From: an uncultured Fidelibacterota bacterium
GTDB lineage: Bacteria; Fidelibacterota; Marinisomatia; Marinisomatales; TCS55
Length of the DNA stretch: 36,956 nucleotides
Assembly: GCA_913009735.1 (NCBI GenBank)
Contig: CAJVYU010000022.1
Coordinates: forward strand, 1-36,956
Direction: 5' to 3'
A program made the translations under genes and the position numbers. The notes below the pieces were generated by a model. That model was not told the origin of the DNA. It searched no databases and was given only the letters and a program-made list of their open reading frames with translations. The stretch's first letter is position 1; each line of letters opens with the position of its first letter. This document shows positions 1 to 9,138 of this stretch, piece after piece.

Positions 1-93
1 ATAATGATACAGGAAAAGGCCAAGGGAAGTGTCCGTAATCGAAATGCATTAATCCAAACTTTCATTGCCTCAAAATGCACAAAAATCACAAAA

Positions 94-468
94 TTAGGAT
101 AATATGTATTTCTTGATTTGAAGTTTGGATGATCCAAAATTTATCAACAATCCATGTTCCATTCCCGACGCTCGCAAATACCCAAGTATTTGGGCAGTAT
201 GGTCATTTATCAAAGTTTTACAAGCTTTCAACTCAATAATGAAAAAATCATTTATTAGCAAATCTGCAAAATAATCTCCCAATAGGGTCCCATCTTCGTC
301 GTGTACCTGTAAAGGGAATTGTTGTTGAACTTTGTATCCTATTTTCTTTAAACGATGGGCTAATCCATTTTCATACACCTTTTCCAAATGTCCATATCTC
401 AAATATTTATGTAATGAAAATGCAGTTTTACGAATTTCGTCTATCATTTTTTTGATTTCCTGATCCAT
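94..468 (-). CDS. GxxExxY family protein
   Basis: A 124-residue protein with the signature GHLEKVY (G-x-x-E-x-x-Y) near residue 26, which names the GxxExxY family. Further on, GDYFADLLI followed about ten residues later by IIELKA resembles the D...ExK core of PD-(D/E)XK nuclease-like folds. The family is common as small solitary genes in environmental bacteria and its function is not established. An AAGGAT ribosome site precedes the ATG. It lies 71 bp after menB on the same strand and is separated from it by a CACAGAG-type repeat, so it is probably a passenger at the end of the menaquinone operon rather than part of that pathway. The family call is firm; a nuclease role is only inferred. Confidence 0.8.
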   Translation of the reverse strand: MDQEIKKMIDEIRKTAFSLHKYLRYGHLEKVYENGLAHRLKKIGYKVQQQFPLQVHDEDGTLLGDYFADLLINDFFIIELKACKTLINDHTAQILGYLRASGMEHGLLINFGSSKLQIKKYILS

Positions 469-498
469 TTTATTATCCTTTTTTGTTATTCTAAAAAG

Positions 499-539
499 TT
501 TCCTTTTTACTCTTGTGATTTCTGTGCCTTTTGCGGCTA
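499..539 (-). repeat. CACAGAG-type dispersed repeat, copy 1 (degenerate)
   Basis: Read on the minus strand directly after the menB stop, the sequence GCCGCAAAAGGCACAGAAAT followed by CACAAGAG is a degenerate copy of the motif also seen at 3022-3050, 18048-18074, 18137-18176 and 19285-19309. It lies in the gap between menB and the GxxExxY gene. Confidence 0.5.
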
Positions 540-1364
540 TTAAGGAAACTTTGGGTATTTTGAAAAATCCGGTTTACGTTTTTCCACAAAAGCATCTCGC
601 CCTTCTTTCGCTTCATCGGATAAATAATATAACAATGTAGCATTCCCGGCCAGTTCCTGAATTCCTGCTTGTCCGTCCAATTCCGCATTGAATGCTGACT
701 TCAACATCCGGATAGCCAATGGTGATTTTTCCTGGATCTTTTTTGCCCATTCAATAAATGTGTCTTCCAGTTTTTCCAGTGGAACAACCGTGTTCACTAG
801 CCCCATATCCAGGGCCTGTTTGGCATTGTACTGATCGCATAAATACCAGATCTCCCGGGCTTTTTTCTGTCCAACAATCCGCGCCAGATAGGATGCACCG
901 AATCCACCGTCAAATGATCCCACCTTCGGCCCTGTTTGACCAAAGCGCGCATTTTCTGCTGCAATAGTCAGATCACACACCACATGTAATACATGTCCCC
1001 CGCCGATGGCCCAGCCAGCCACTGCGGCGATGACGACCTTCGGAATGGAGCGAATTTGTTTCTGCAAATCAAGTACATTAAGCCTCGGGACTTCATCCTT
1101 GCCCACATAGCCTCCATGTCCGCGGACGCTCTGATCCCCGCCGCTGCAAAAGGCCTTGCCACCTTCCCCGGTTAAGACGATGACCTGAATGTTTTCATCA
1201 TCACGGCAGATATTCATGGCATCGATCATTTCCTTTACCGTTCTTGGCGTGAAGGCATTGTGTTTTTTGGGACGATTGATACTGATCTTGGCTATCCCTT
1301 CAAAGAAATCAAACTTGATCTCGTCATATTCCCTGATTGTCTGCCAATTATTTTTCCATTCCAT
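540..1364 (-). CDS. menB: 1,4-dihydroxy-2-naphthoyl-CoA synthase (MenB)
   Basis: Crotonase-fold enzyme that closes the second ring of the naphthoquinone by Dieckmann-type condensation of o-succinylbenzoyl-CoA in menaquinone synthesis (cytoplasmic). The 274-residue length fits MenB. Diagnostic stretches are [17 protein letters not shown] (residues 72-88), the oxyanion-hole region [12 protein letters not shown] (120-131) and [14 protein letters not shown] (143-156). The QTG at 143-145 has Gly where bicarbonate-dependent (type I) MenB enzymes have it; type II enzymes have Asp there. The gene starts 2 bp after the menD stop, so translation is probably coupled. menC, menE and menA are not in this window. 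Confidence 0.95.
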   Translation of the reverse strand: MEWKNNWQTIREYDEIKFDFFEGIAKISINRPKKHNAFTPRTVKEMIDAMNICRDDENIQVIVLTGEGGKAFCSGGDQSVRGHGGYVGKDEVPRLNVLDLQKQIRSIPKVVIAAVAGWAIGGGHVLHVVCDLTIAAENARFGQTGPKVGSFDGGFGASYLARIVGQKKAREIWYLCDQYNAKQALDMGLVNTVVPLEKLEDTFIEWAKKIQEKSPLAIRMLKSAFNAELDGQAGIQELAGNATLLYYLSDEAKEGRDAFVEKRKPDFSKYPKFP

Positions 1365-1366
1365 AT

Positions 1367-3013
1367 TTATTCCCCATTCATTAATGAATTCAAAAATTCT
1401 GTATTTGTTACCATGTCAGTAAAAATTTCCAGGATGCCTTTTTCGAAACCGCCAAGGGATGCTTCCAATGTTTCCATGGATGATGTGCTTCGGTAATCCA
1501 ATCCAAATTCTTTTGCGGTCAATTCAGCCGTGCGATTGTGAGGTGTGGTGAACAATTCTTTAAGTTTCCCCTGATTCGATGAACCGTGAATTATATCGAA
1601 AATCCCCCCGCCACCGTCATTCAGAATTACTATCCGTAGATTTTTCGGAAATTCATGATTCAACCACAATCCATTCCTATCATAGAAAAAAGCTAAATCA
1701 CCTACAATTAAAGTATGTGTCCGTTTTGGATCAGCTAAAGCATGGCCCACGGCTGTGCTCACCGTTCCGTCAATCCCCGAAGTACCCCGGTTTGACCAAA
1801 CATTCACATTTGGTGTTTTTAACCCGATAATATTGGCAATCCGAACCGGCATGCTGTTTCCCAAATGCAAAACTCCATTTTCTGGCATTGCTTCCATGAC
1901 TTTCCAAACGGCACTGAAATAATTGAAATCGGGTTCATTCAGTTTTGATTTTAATACTGAATCAACTTTGGTTTGGACTTCAGCCAGGATAGAATGATAC
2001 CCGTTCTGATTTGAAAAAGTGATTTCTCTTTTCAGCCATTCTCCAAAGAAATATTCCGGGTCAACTCGAACCGTTTTCGTCAGACTCTGAAACGGGTCTC
2101 CTGCTATTCCCAGACCGATATGCCAGTGGGTTTTTGGTTTATATTTTCTAAAATAAAGTTTCAGGTTTTTAGAAATAACCGAACGACCAAACGTAATCAT
2201 TAAATTCGGTTGTAAATTATTACCGTCTGTTTTAAAAACAAGATCCGCATTTTTTATCACGTTATCCACTCCGTGAAGATTGCTGATTATATCCCCCACA
2301 ATAGGGATATCAATTTGGTTTAACAATCCAACTAATTCAGCATTGGGTTCTGACTGACCACTTAAAATCAATACATTTCCGGCATTATTTAATTCCGTCT
2401 GTAACTCTTCCCAATTTTTTTCTTTGATGATGTCTCCATTATTAATACTCTGTGTTCGGCGCGTCTCTGTGGCAAATTTTACATCATCCAATCCATCGGG
2501 ATAAAACGGTTCCCTTATGGGAATATTTAAATGGACAGGCCCCGGTGCTCCGCACAATGCTAATTCCAACGCTTCTTCAGCCACATTCCATGTTTCTTCT
2601 TCAAAAACAAAACTGCCTTTTACATGCGGTTCGTACAAGTGTTTCTGATGAATTGTTTGTCCATCCCACTGGTCAATCCATTCCGGTGGACGGTCAGCCG
2701 TTAGGACAATTAAGGGAACATTTTGGTAAAACGCTTCCGTGACAGCCGGGGTAAAATTCTGTGCTGCGGTTCCTGATGTACAGACCAGGGCGACAGGTTC
2801 ACCGGACTGCTGTGCCAATCCTAACCCCACATACCCGGCAGAGCGTTCATCGGTCATAGAAACCGTTTTTATTATCGGATGTTTACCGAATCCAATGAGC
2901 AGAGGCGCACATCGAGACCCCGGACAAACAACAGCTTTCCGAACACCTTTTTGTGCACAAAGTTCTACAAGATCATAAATATGTTGGGTGTTTTGTAAAG
3001 CCACAGATTTCAT
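1367..3013 (-). CDS. menD: SEPHCHC synthase (MenD)
   Basis: Thiamine-diphosphate enzyme that adds the succinic semialdehyde unit from 2-oxoglutarate to isochorismate, the first committed step of menaquinone synthesis. The 548 residues match the family. Seen in order: an N-terminal PYR-type domain with [14 protein letters not shown] near residue 30, [30 protein letters not shown] and [11 protein letters not shown]; then a C-terminal PP domain with [19 protein letters not shown], the GDLAF metal/ThDP segment and [12 protein letters not shown]. Its ATG overlaps the menF stop by 4 bp, so the two are translationally coupled. No missing catalytic motif was seen. Confidence 0.95.
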   Translation of the reverse strand: MKSVALQNTQHIYDLVELCAQKGVRKAVVCPGSRCAPLLIGFGKHPIIKTVSMTDERSAGYVGLGLAQQSGEPVALVCTSGTAAQNFTPAVTEAFYQNVPLIVLTADRPPEWIDQWDGQTIHQKHLYEPHVKGSFVFEEETWNVAEEALELALCGAPGPVHLNIPIREPFYPDGLDDVKFATETRRTQSINNGDIIKEKNWEELQTELNNAGNVLILSGQSEPNAELVGLLNQIDIPIVGDIISNLHGVDNVIKNADLVFKTDGNNLQPNLMITFGRSVISKNLKLYFRKYKPKTHWHIGLGIAGDPFQSLTKTVRVDPEYFFGEWLKREITFSNQNGYHSILAEVQTKVDSVLKSKLNEPDFNYFSAVWKVMEAMPENGVLHLGNSMPVRIANIIGLKTPNVNVWSNRGTSGIDGTVSTAVGHALADPKRTHTLIVGDLAFFYDRNGLWLNHEFPKNLRIVILNDGGGGIFDIIHGSSNQGKLKELFTTPHNRTAELTAKEFGLDYRSTSSMETLEASLGGFEKGILEIFTDMVTNTEFLNSLMNGE

Positions 3014-4239
3014 AGTTTTTTCTTTTTTTTTCTCTGTGGCTCTGCGGCTTTATTCCCGTTCATTACATCCAATAGTGTCTGGCATTTCAAAGCGGTTTCA
3101 TCCCATTCTTTCTCCGGGATTGAATCATGGGTAATTCCTGCTCCGGCGTAGAGCACTGCACGGGTTCGTAATATCTGCATACAGCGCAAATTCACATAAA
3201 GACGGGAAACGCCATCCATATTTACCGGACCTAAAAACCCGCTGTAGAATTCACGACTCAAATGTTCATTGACAACAATAAACCGTAGTGCAGAAAATTT
3301 TGGCATCCCGCAAATAGCAGACGTGGGGTGAAGGAGATGAAGCATCACTGTGCCCAATTCAGGGAAGTGAACTTCTTTCAAATCTACGGTGTATTCCGTT
3401 TTCAGATGAATCATATTTCCCGCTCGGATTGAACGCGGTCCCGATTCCTCAAATTCCCGAAGACGAATTGTTTTGAACTGTTCGACGATGTAGCGGCTCA
3501 CCATCGCCTGTTCTTCAATTTCTTTTTGGTTCCATGCCGCTTCAGACAGGTCAACATCTAAAGGAAATGACTGTGTCCCCGCCAGTGAAACAGTTCGAAA
3601 GTGATCATTCGATGATTCAATCAACAGTTCCGGTGTTACCCCCATCCAGGTTCCTTTTTCCGGAATAGAAACAAGATTGATAAAAGCATCCGGATATGCT
3701 TTTTCCATTCGTTGAAATTGATCGACCACATTAAAATGTTCTGGTAACGGTTCGTCAAGTGTTCTGGCAGAAACAACTTTGTCAAACTCCCCATCTTCAA
3801 TAGCAGCAATTCCATTTTCCACCATTTTGATGAAATGAGCTTTCTTTCCTGATATCTCCGTATCCGGTCGGATATTTAAGTGGTAAGGTGTTGTCTTATC
3901 ATTGGATCTGGATTGTTTCTCTACTTCTATCCAATATTTTTCTAATTCCGCCCCATGCTCCATCTTCCATGTTCCGTCTTCCATCAAAGATATATGAACA
4001 TTGGCTTTCAAGAACAAAGTTTCATTCCCCTCGGGATTCATGAACGGACTTAAAGCAAAACCACTTTCACTCTTTTGAAGATCCAGTCTTTTTTTTATCG
4101 GATCCGGAGATAAATCAGTGAGAAAATGAATTTGTTTTTCCCGTGGACACCGCCATAAGACCGCAGATGCATTTGTATTTATTGCTGCTTTCCAAAAATT
4201 ACATAGTTGTTTTTTTTGTGATGAAATATCTGAAACCAT
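3010..4239 (-). CDS. menF: Isochorismate synthase (MenF)
   Basis: Chorismate-binding enzyme that isomerises chorismate to isochorismate, the branch point into menaquinone. Motifs seen: EFDKVVSARTL (the Lys of the general-base segment), GTWMGVTPELLIES, SLAGT, the HLLHPTSAICGMPK block, REFYSGFLGP and LYAGAGITHDSIPEKEWDET, all typical of the MenF/EntC family with intact Mg-binding glutamates. The frame remains open upstream to a TTG at 4305, overlapping menI by 43 bp. I prefer the ATG at 4239, which gives 409 residues (MVSDISSQKK) and leaves the preceding gene intact, although neither start has a strong ribosome site. The C-terminus ends in [12 protein letters not shown], encoded by a dispersed repeat rather than by family-conserved sequence. 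Confidence 0.92.
   Translation of the reverse strand: MVSDISSQKKQLCNFWKAAINTNASAVLWRCPREKQIHFLTDLSPDPIKKRLDLQKSESGFALSPFMNPEGNETLFLKANVHISLMEDGTWKMEHGAELEKYWIEVEKQSRSNDKTTPYHLNIRPDTEISGKKAHFIKMVENGIAAIEDGEFDKVVSARTLDEPLPEHFNVVDQFQRMEKAYPDAFINLVSIPEKGTWMGVTPELLIESSNDHFRTVSLAGTQSFPLDVDLSEAAWNQKEIEEQAMVSRYIVEQFKTIRLREFEESGPRSIRAGNMIHLKTEYTVDLKEVHFPELGTVMLHLLHPTSAICGMPKFSALRFIVVNEHLSREFYSGFLGPVNMDGVSRLYVNLRCMQILRTRAVLYAGAGITHDSIPEKEWDETALKCQTLLDVMNGNKAAEPQRKKKKKL
3022..3050 (-). repeat. CACAGAG-type dispersed repeat, copy 2, inside the menF 3' end
   Basis: On the minus strand, GCCGCAGAGCCACAGAG followed by an A-rich run forms the last codons of menF. It encodes the low-complexity tail [12 protein letters not shown], so the repeat appears to have been read into the gene. 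Confidence 0.6.
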
Positions 4240-4262
4240 TTTTATTTTATTTAATATCTGAT

Positions 4263-4679
4263 TCAAGATGATTTCACGACAGCTAATGTCATCCTGGAAA
4301 CACAAATCAACTGATCATCTTCATTCTTGATTTTAATTTCCCATACATGAGTTCGTTTTCCGATATGGATCGGAATTGCTTTTCCATATACCCAACCGGA
4401 CTTCGCACTTTTAATATGATTTGCGTTAATTTCCGCACCGACAACGAATTCTTCCGGGTAGTTCACGTTTATAGTGCCTGCTATACTGCCCAATGTTTCA
4501 GCAAAAGCTACAGAAGCACCGCCGTGCAGAGAACCCAGGGGTTGTTTTGTCCGTTTATCCACGGGCATTTTCCCCTCTATCATTTCCTTTGACGCACTCG
4601 TTACGACAATGCCGAGGTTTTCAGCCAAAGTATTTTTCTCATGGTCCTGGATAAATTGAATTAGTTCATTTTCATTCAT
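4263..4679 (-). CDS. menI: Hotdog-fold thioesterase, probable DHNA-CoA thioesterase (MenI)
   Basis: A 138-residue single hotdog domain of the PaaI/YdiI type. The active-site segment SLHGGASVAFAETLGSIAG (residues 50-68) contains the His-Gly-Gly and the catalytic-position Glu61, as in E. coli YdiI, which hydrolyses 1,4-dihydroxy-2-naphthoyl-CoA. Its place between menG and menF supports that role, which completes the step after MenB. It overlaps the menG stop by 8 bp. Function on other aromatic acyl-CoAs, including benzoyl-CoA thioesters from the adjacent catabolic island, cannot be excluded. Confidence 0.85.
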   Translation of the reverse strand: MNENELIQFIQDHEKNTLAENLGIVVTSASKEMIEGKMPVDKRTKQPLGSLHGGASVAFAETLGSIAGTINVNYPEEFVVGAEINANHIKSAKSGWVYGKAIPIHIGKRTHVWEIKIKNEDDQLICVSRMTLAVVKSS

Positions 4680-5427
4680 GTTTTTTCTTTCCTATATACA
4701 GGGTACAAACCCCAAATGTTAATGGAATAGCACGACAGTTTTTCAATCCCACCGATTCCATCAGTGCCACAAATTCTCTCCGTGTGGGGAAATTTATAAT
4801 TGAATCAGCTAAATATTTGTATGCTGAAGGATTGGTGGTAAAAATCCGTGCCAATTTTGGCAGTAAACCTTTCAGGTAAAAACTGTAGATGGACCGCCAG
4901 AATCCCGGCTCCGGCGTAGTAAGTTCCAACACCATCACCTGCCCATCCGGCACAATGATTCGCTTCATTTCTTTTAATGCTTTTTCTTTATCCGGAATAT
5001 TGCGAATCCCAAATGCCATGGCAGTCACATCAAAAGTATTGTCTTCAAACTCAAGATTTGTGGCATCCCCCCATTTCAGTTCAACCTTATCCGACAGATT
5101 CTGTACAGTAATTTTTTCGTTTCCCCTATCCACCATTTCCTGAACAAAATCCACACCTGTTACATATACATTTGGATATTTTCTGGTGCAGTCTAATGCC
5201 AAATCGCCTGTGCCGGTAGCTACGTCCAGAAATCGATAGGTGTTGAAAAAATTCATTTCTTTTACAGTCCGTTCCCGCCAAGCCACATCCCGCCGACCGG
5301 ATAGGAATTTATTCAGAAAATCATATTTATCCGTAACCGACGCAAAAATATCTTTGACGATTTCAATTCGTTGATCGTCTGTCATTTCCTGAACAGGTGG
5401 ATAATCCTGATTCTTTGATTCTCTCAT
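4672..5427 (-). CDS. menG: Demethylmenaquinone methyltransferase (MenG/UbiE)
   Basis: Class I SAM methyltransferase for the last step of menaquinone synthesis, C-methylation of demethylmenaquinone at the membrane surface. The 251 residues carry FLDVATGTGDLALDCTRK (SAM motif I), GVDFVQEM, the family signature AFGIRNIPDKEKALKEMKR, LELTTPEPGFWRSIY and the C-terminal PLTFGVCTLYIGKK. Its ATG overlaps the stop of the TetR gene (ATGA), placing it as the first enzyme gene of this operon. As no ubiquinone genes are seen and menB/D/F are linked, a menaquinone assignment is preferred over ubiE. Confidence 0.95.
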   Translation of the reverse strand: MRESKNQDYPPVQEMTDDQRIEIVKDIFASVTDKYDFLNKFLSGRRDVAWRERTVKEMNFFNTYRFLDVATGTGDLALDCTRKYPNVYVTGVDFVQEMVDRGNEKITVQNLSDKVELKWGDATNLEFEDNTFDVTAMAFGIRNIPDKEKALKEMKRIIVPDGQVMVLELTTPEPGFWRSIYSFYLKGLLPKLARIFTTNPSAYKYLADSIINFPTRREFVALMESVGLKNCRAIPLTFGVCTLYIGKKKHE

Positions 5428-6038
5428 TTAAATCCTTTTGTAAAAAATTCAGTAATTCCCTTTACCCATTTTTCTTTGTTAAACCGGTTATTTTCTCCCA
5501 ATTCTAATGTTTCATGGTAATCCTTTAAGAATCTGTTCAATACTGAATCCAAAAAAAACACTGCTTGAGTTTTATCAAGTTGAGCATTCAATTCATTCCG
5601 ATCCATAGCATCTTGAATAATACCTCCCAGATATTTATCAGACATGGATTGGAGTTCGCTTATTACTTTTTTTCTATGGGGAGAATCACCGGAATAAATC
5701 AGCCTGAAATAAATCCGGGCCAATCTGGGGTGCTGTGTTATAAACTGAATACCAGAGTCAACAATTTTTGCCATTCGCACATCAAAGGGCAGTTCAGCCG
5801 TCTCATCCCGGACTTTCTGCAAATACGCCTTTACTTCTCCCAAAGCCAACTGGTAAATATGATTATAAAGGCTGCTCTTTGACTTGAAATAATTAAACAG
5901 AGACCCCTTGGAGATACCTGCCTTATCCACAATTTTATTCATGGATGCTGTTTCGTAATCTTTTTCAGCAAATTCTAAAATGGATGCATTTACAATACGT
6001 GCTTGTTTTTCGATTGGTAATTTTTCAAAAGGTTTCAT
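5424..6038 (-). CDS. TetR/AcrR family transcriptional regulator
   Basis: A 204-residue one-domain repressor-like protein. The N-terminal helix-turn-helix is clear: IVNASILEFAEKDYETASMNKIVDKAGISKGSLFNYF over residues 15-52, with the canonical GISKGSLFNYFKSK recognition helix. The C-terminal part is helical and family-variable, so the ligand is unknown. It is the first gene of the men operon and overlaps menG by 4 bp. Twenty-nine bases before its start codon is a perfect TTGACC-N4-GGTCAA dyad, the likely autoregulatory operator. A TetR regulator leading a menaquinone operon is unusual; it may instead sense an acyl-CoA from the divergent aromatic operon. Confidence 0.88.
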   Translation of the reverse strand: MKPFEKLPIEKQARIVNASILEFAEKDYETASMNKIVDKAGISKGSLFNYFKSKSSLYNHIYQLALGEVKAYLQKVRDETAELPFDVRMAKIVDSGIQFITQHPRLARIYFRLIYSGDSPHRKKVISELQSMSDKYLGGIIQDAMDRNELNAQLDKTQAVFFLDSVLNRFLKDYHETLELGENNRFNKEKWVKGITEFFTKGFK

Positions 6039-6067
6039 GTCACTCTTTCAATCAAAAATAATATAAA

Positions 6068-6083
6068 TTGACCGGGTGGTCAA
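6068..6083. promoter_or_regulatory. Candidate TetR operator, TTGACC-N4-GGTCAA
   Basis: Perfect 6-bp inverted repeat with a GGGT spacer (TTGACCGGGTGGTCAA), lying 29 bp upstream of the TetR start codon in the 181-bp divergent region between the TetR and MarR genes. The size and symmetry fit a TetR dimer site; binding is inferred from position. Confidence 0.6.
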
Positions 6084-6152
6084 ATTAAGCAAATTGGGTA
6101 TAATATTAACATAAATTCTTTAAGAAATTTGATTGTTTAAAGCTTGTATTAG

Positions 6153-6188
6153 TTCACTTGGGAATAGTTAATATATATACTATATTCC
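6153..6188 (+). promoter_or_regulatory. Predicted marR/bzd promoter overlapped by a GGAATA...TATTCC dyad
   Basis: TTCACT (6153-6158), a 17-bp spacer and TATACT (6176-6181) form a reasonable sigma-70-type promoter. The -10 box lies inside a 28-bp dyad (6161-6188) with arms GGAATA and TATTCC around a central ATATATAT. A dyad covering the -10 box upstream of a MarR gene is the usual layout for autoregulation. Confidence 0.5.
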
Positions 6189-6208
6189 TACGAATAAATA
6201 TTTAGGAA
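6185..6208. promoter_or_regulatory. Second inverted repeat before marR (TTCCTA / TAGGAA)
   Basis: TTCCTA at 6185-6190 and TAGGAA at 6203-6208 form a perfect 6-bp inverted repeat with a 12-bp AT-rich spacer. It ends 11 bp before the MarR start codon and overlaps the end of the preceding dyad. Possible second operator half-site pair or 5' leader hairpin. Confidence 0.35.
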
Positions 6209-6219
6209 AGTTAATTATT

Positions 6220-6672
6220 ATGTCATCATTAGAAAAATGCACAGGATTCTTGACAGTACGAACCGGCCGGAGTATGAAAAAAGCACTGGATATCAACTTG
6301 ACAGAAAATGGTGTAACGTCAACACAGCAACATGTCCTTAGTGTCCTTGGAGATGAGGATGGAATATCACTATCCGCCATTGGGAGAAGGATTTTTCTCG
6401 ATAAACCGGCTATGACCGGTTTGGCGGATAGGATGGAAAAGGACGGCTTGGTCGAACGTAAGCGGAGTCCGGAAGACCGTCGGGTGATTCAATTATTATT
6501 AACAGAAAAAGGCAGAAAGGTTCTCAAAAAGTGTGAAAATATTGTTAATGAAACAGATGAACAATTGGTGAGTGTTTTGTCTGGAGATGAATTGAAATCT
6601 TTCAGAGAAATGTTGGTAAAAATATGGAAGAATGCAAAATCAAATACAAATAATGAGAACGGAAATGAGTAA
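6220..6672 (+). CDS. MarR family transcriptional regulator of the aromatic operon
   Basis: A 150-residue winged-helix protein. The segment [38 protein letters not shown] is the MarR recognition helix plus wing, with the conserved D-R-R. It is the first gene of the long plus-strand catabolic run, and its last codons overlap the start of the first benzoyl-CoA reductase gene (ATGAGTAA), so regulator and reductase are co-expressed. MarR-type regulators are known in anaerobic benzoate clusters (for example BadR of Rhodopseudomonas), so control by an aromatic acid or acyl-CoA is likely. Palindromes over its promoter suggest self-control. The effector is unknown. Confidence 0.88.
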   Translation: MSSLEKCTGFLTVRTGRSMKKALDINLTENGVTSTQQHVLSVLGDEDGISLSAIGRRIFLDKPAMTGLADRMEKDGLVERKRSPEDRRVIQLLLTEKGRKVLKKCENIVNETDEQLVSVLSGDELKSFREMLVKIWKNAKSNTNNENGNE

Positions 6673-7834
6673 AGAGCCAATTTTCGATGGATGGAAGGGG
6701 CAGCCTTTGGATGAGATTCTCTGGCTCGTTCAGGAAACAATCGAAGACATTGAAATGCCAACAGCAAAAATGTGGCGTAAGAACGGCGGAAAAATACTCG
6801 GACACTTCCAAGTATATTTCCCTGAAGAAATTGCCCATGCTGCCGGAATGCTCCCCTTAAAAATGTGCGGTGCGTCTGTGGAATCACGAATCGCAGACAG
6901 TCGGTTCGGTTCATATCTTTGCTCAATTATTAAAACTTCTCTCGAACAGGTACTCAGCGGACGGGTAGAATTGGATATGTTTGTTACACTTCCCATCTGT
7001 GACGCTGCACGAAACCTGGGGTCGATCTGGGGTCGCAATTTTAATTATCTCTGTCAAATCCTCTACTTACCACAGAATCCAAATTCAAAATATTCAGTCC
7101 AATATCTCCGCGATGAATACGAGCGGTTGAAAGAAACCATTGAAAAAGTAGCTGGTAAAACAATTACAGATGAACAGTTGAGAAACTCCATTGCTGTATT
7201 TAATAAAAATCGTGCTTTATTACGCAAACTCTATGAAATTAAACGAAACACCCCATGGTTGGTAACCATCCATGAAGCGTATATACTAACCCTAATCGGT
7301 AGTATGATCCCACGAGAAGAACACAACGAACTTCTGGAAGCAGTCTTGCCTATGCTGGAAAAAAGAAATGCCAAAAAACAGGATAAAATTCGCGTTGTTT
7401 ATGAAGGAGGCTTTTGTGAACAACCGCCATTAGATATGCTTCGCACGATGGGAAGGTCATGTTATGTGGTAGATGATGATCTTCTGATTGGTCTACGGTG
7501 GATATTGGAAGATGTAAATGCAGGTGACGACCCCTTATACGGTCTTGCAGACGGATACATCAACCAATCATCTTACAGTCCGGTTCAACATGATTTAAGA
7601 AAACCAAAAGAGGATATGTTGTTGGAACGGATCCGAAATTCCAGTGCGGAATCAGCAATTATAACTGCGGCGAAAATGTGCGAACCCGGATTGGAAGAAC
7701 AGGTGACTTATGCACATACTCTGGACAAGGAAAACATTCAATATTTCATGAGTGAATTTGAAGAAAACATGACCAGTTTTGATCATCTCGAAATTCAGCT
7801 TGAGACGTTTGTTGAAAATATAATTTTTGATTAA
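6665..7834 (+). CDS. bzdN: Benzoyl-CoA reductase subunit, BcrC/BzdN-like
   Basis: Catalytic-module subunit of ATP-dependent (class I) benzoyl-CoA reductase, in the 2-hydroxyacyl-CoA dehydratase D-component family, which holds a [4Fe-4S] cluster at the substrate site. The chosen ATG (6665, overlapping the MarR stop) gives 389 residues; upstream in-frame starts lie inside marR. Candidate cluster cysteines are C68 (KMCGAS), C86 (YLCSII) and C112 ([10 protein letters not shown]). Gene order (C-like, B-like, then two ATPases) is the order of bzdNOPQ and bcrCBAD. It reduces benzoyl-CoA to cyclohexa-1,5-diene-1-carbonyl-CoA with low-potential ferredoxin electrons, but no ferredoxin gene is in the window. 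Confidence 0.88.
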   Translation: MSKEPIFDGWKGQPLDEILWLVQETIEDIEMPTAKMWRKNGGKILGHFQVYFPEEIAHAAGMLPLKMCGASVESRIADSRFGSYLCSIIKTSLEQVLSGRVELDMFVTLPICDAARNLGSIWGRNFNYLCQILYLPQNPNSKYSVQYLRDEYERLKETIEKVAGKTITDEQLRNSIAVFNKNRALLRKLYEIKRNTPWLVTIHEAYILTLIGSMIPREEHNELLEAVLPMLEKRNAKKQDKIRVVYEGGFCEQPPLDMLRTMGRSCYVVDDDLLIGLRWILEDVNAGDDPLYGLADGYINQSSYSPVQHDLRKPKEDMLLERIRNSSAESAIITAAKMCEPGLEEQVTYAHTLDKENIQYFMSEFEENMTSFDHLEIQLETFVENIIFD

Positions 7835-7844
7835 GGAAACAAAA

Positions 7845-9137
7845 ATGAGTGAGGTGATAAATATAGTCGGAAGAGGTGCTCGGGATGGTGCTAAATTATT
7901 TCGCGATTGGTTTAGTGAACTATCAAAAACTGCCGAACTTGGTAATCCGGCAGCTTATGTATTTGTCATGGGAAGTATGGCAGAAATACTTCGGGTATTT
8001 GACCTCCCAATGGTTTTTCCGGAGATCAATTCTCTGCAAACTGCAGTAAGGCATGTCTCCAGCGACTATTTGAACGAAGCCGAGGACTATGGCTATTCCC
8101 CTGATATTTGCGGATATGTGAAAGCGGATGTGGCAATGCAGCTTCGGGGTGGGGAACATCCAATGGGACGAATTCCTAAACCAAGTATTGCAGTGTTAAC
8201 CAATGCCTGTAATACCTATTTGAAATGGGGAGAAATTTGGGAGAGGATGTACGGTATCCCTATGTTCACAATCGATGTCCCTGCTACGCGTCAAGCCGGG
8301 AATCCAAGTCAGATTGGTTCAAATCAGTTTGAACGGGAAAAGAAATATATAATAGCCCAACTCGAAGAATTAATCGAACTGTGCGAAAAGATCACAGGTA
8401 TCACATTCGATATTGATAAACTCCGGGAAGTAATGGAGAATGTGAATAAAATGACTATTAGTTTCAAGCGGATGCTCGAGTTGAATAGAAGTAAACCATC
8501 GTTGTTTAATGCTCTCACTGACGGCACTATTTATCTTGGTGTTGCAAATACTTTCAGAGGAACCATTGAAGGAGTTAAATATTTTCAAAATCTGGTGGAA
8601 GAACTTGAATATATGTCAGAAAATGGTATTGGAACCTTGACGGATGAAAAATACCGCTTGTGTTTTATCGGGGTGCCGTGTTATCCGATTTTCAGACGGT
8701 TCAATGAAATGTTTACAGAATGGGGCGGCACATTTGTCACATCCACCTATTTGTGGTTTGCCACCGGTGGAACCAATCTCGGCTTTCAGTATGATTTGTC
8801 AAATCCACTGGATTCTTTGGCCGAAGGAATTTTGATCAGCGTCCGCGATGCCATGGATTCCATGTTTAATTCTGAAATACCATTGGTCAAAATGATCGAT
8901 GATTTTACTTTGGACGGAGTTATATATCATCCAATCAAAAGCTGCCGAACCGTGTCAACCGGTTTGGCAGATAACCGTCGCGCATTGATGGAAATGAGGG
9001 ATATCCAGACTTTGTTCATTGAATCTGATATGATGGATACCCGTGTAGTATCAGAAGCCCAGATGAAAAATAGAATTGATGCATTTTTTGAAGGTCTGGC
9101 TTCACGAAAGATAAGAGAAGCCGTAGGAGAAATATAA
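7845..9137 (+). CDS. bzdO: Benzoyl-CoA reductase subunit, BcrB/BzdO-like
   Basis: Second catalytic-module subunit, 430 residues from the ATG at 7845, which has AAGGAA seven bases upstream; the in-frame TTG at 7827 lies in the previous gene. Conserved cysteines are C89 ([12 protein letters not shown]), C122 ([11 protein letters not shown]) and C367 ([11 protein letters not shown]), the pattern that binds the [4Fe-4S] cluster in this family. The length fits the larger catalytic subunit of class I reductases. It pairs with the preceding gene to form the heterodimeric substrate-binding module. It starts 10 bp after that gene's stop. Confidence 0.88.
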   Translation: MSEVINIVGRGARDGAKLFRDWFSELSKTAELGNPAAYVFVMGSMAEILRVFDLPMVFPEINSLQTAVRHVSSDYLNEAEDYGYSPDICGYVKADVAMQLRGGEHPMGRIPKPSIAVLTNACNTYLKWGEIWERMYGIPMFTIDVPATRQAGNPSQIGSNQFEREKKYIIAQLEELIELCEKITGITFDIDKLREVMENVNKMTISFKRMLELNRSKPSLFNALTDGTIYLGVANTFRGTIEGVKYFQNLVEELEYMSENGIGTLTDEKYRLCFIGVPCYPIFRRFNEMFTEWGGTFVTSTYLWFATGGTNLGFQYDLSNPLDSLAEGILISVRDAMDSMFNSEIPLVKMIDDFTLDGVIYHPIKSCRTVSTGLADNRRALMEMRDIQTLFIESDMMDTRVVSEAQMKNRIDAFFEGLASRKIREAVGEI

Positions 9138-9138
9138 T

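Noticed and set aside
1-102. Plus-strand frame open from base 1 to a TAA at 100-102 as the 3' end of an upstream gene
   Set aside because: About 33 codons with no recognisable motif, overlapping the 3' end of the convergent GxxExxY gene; cannot be supported from this window.
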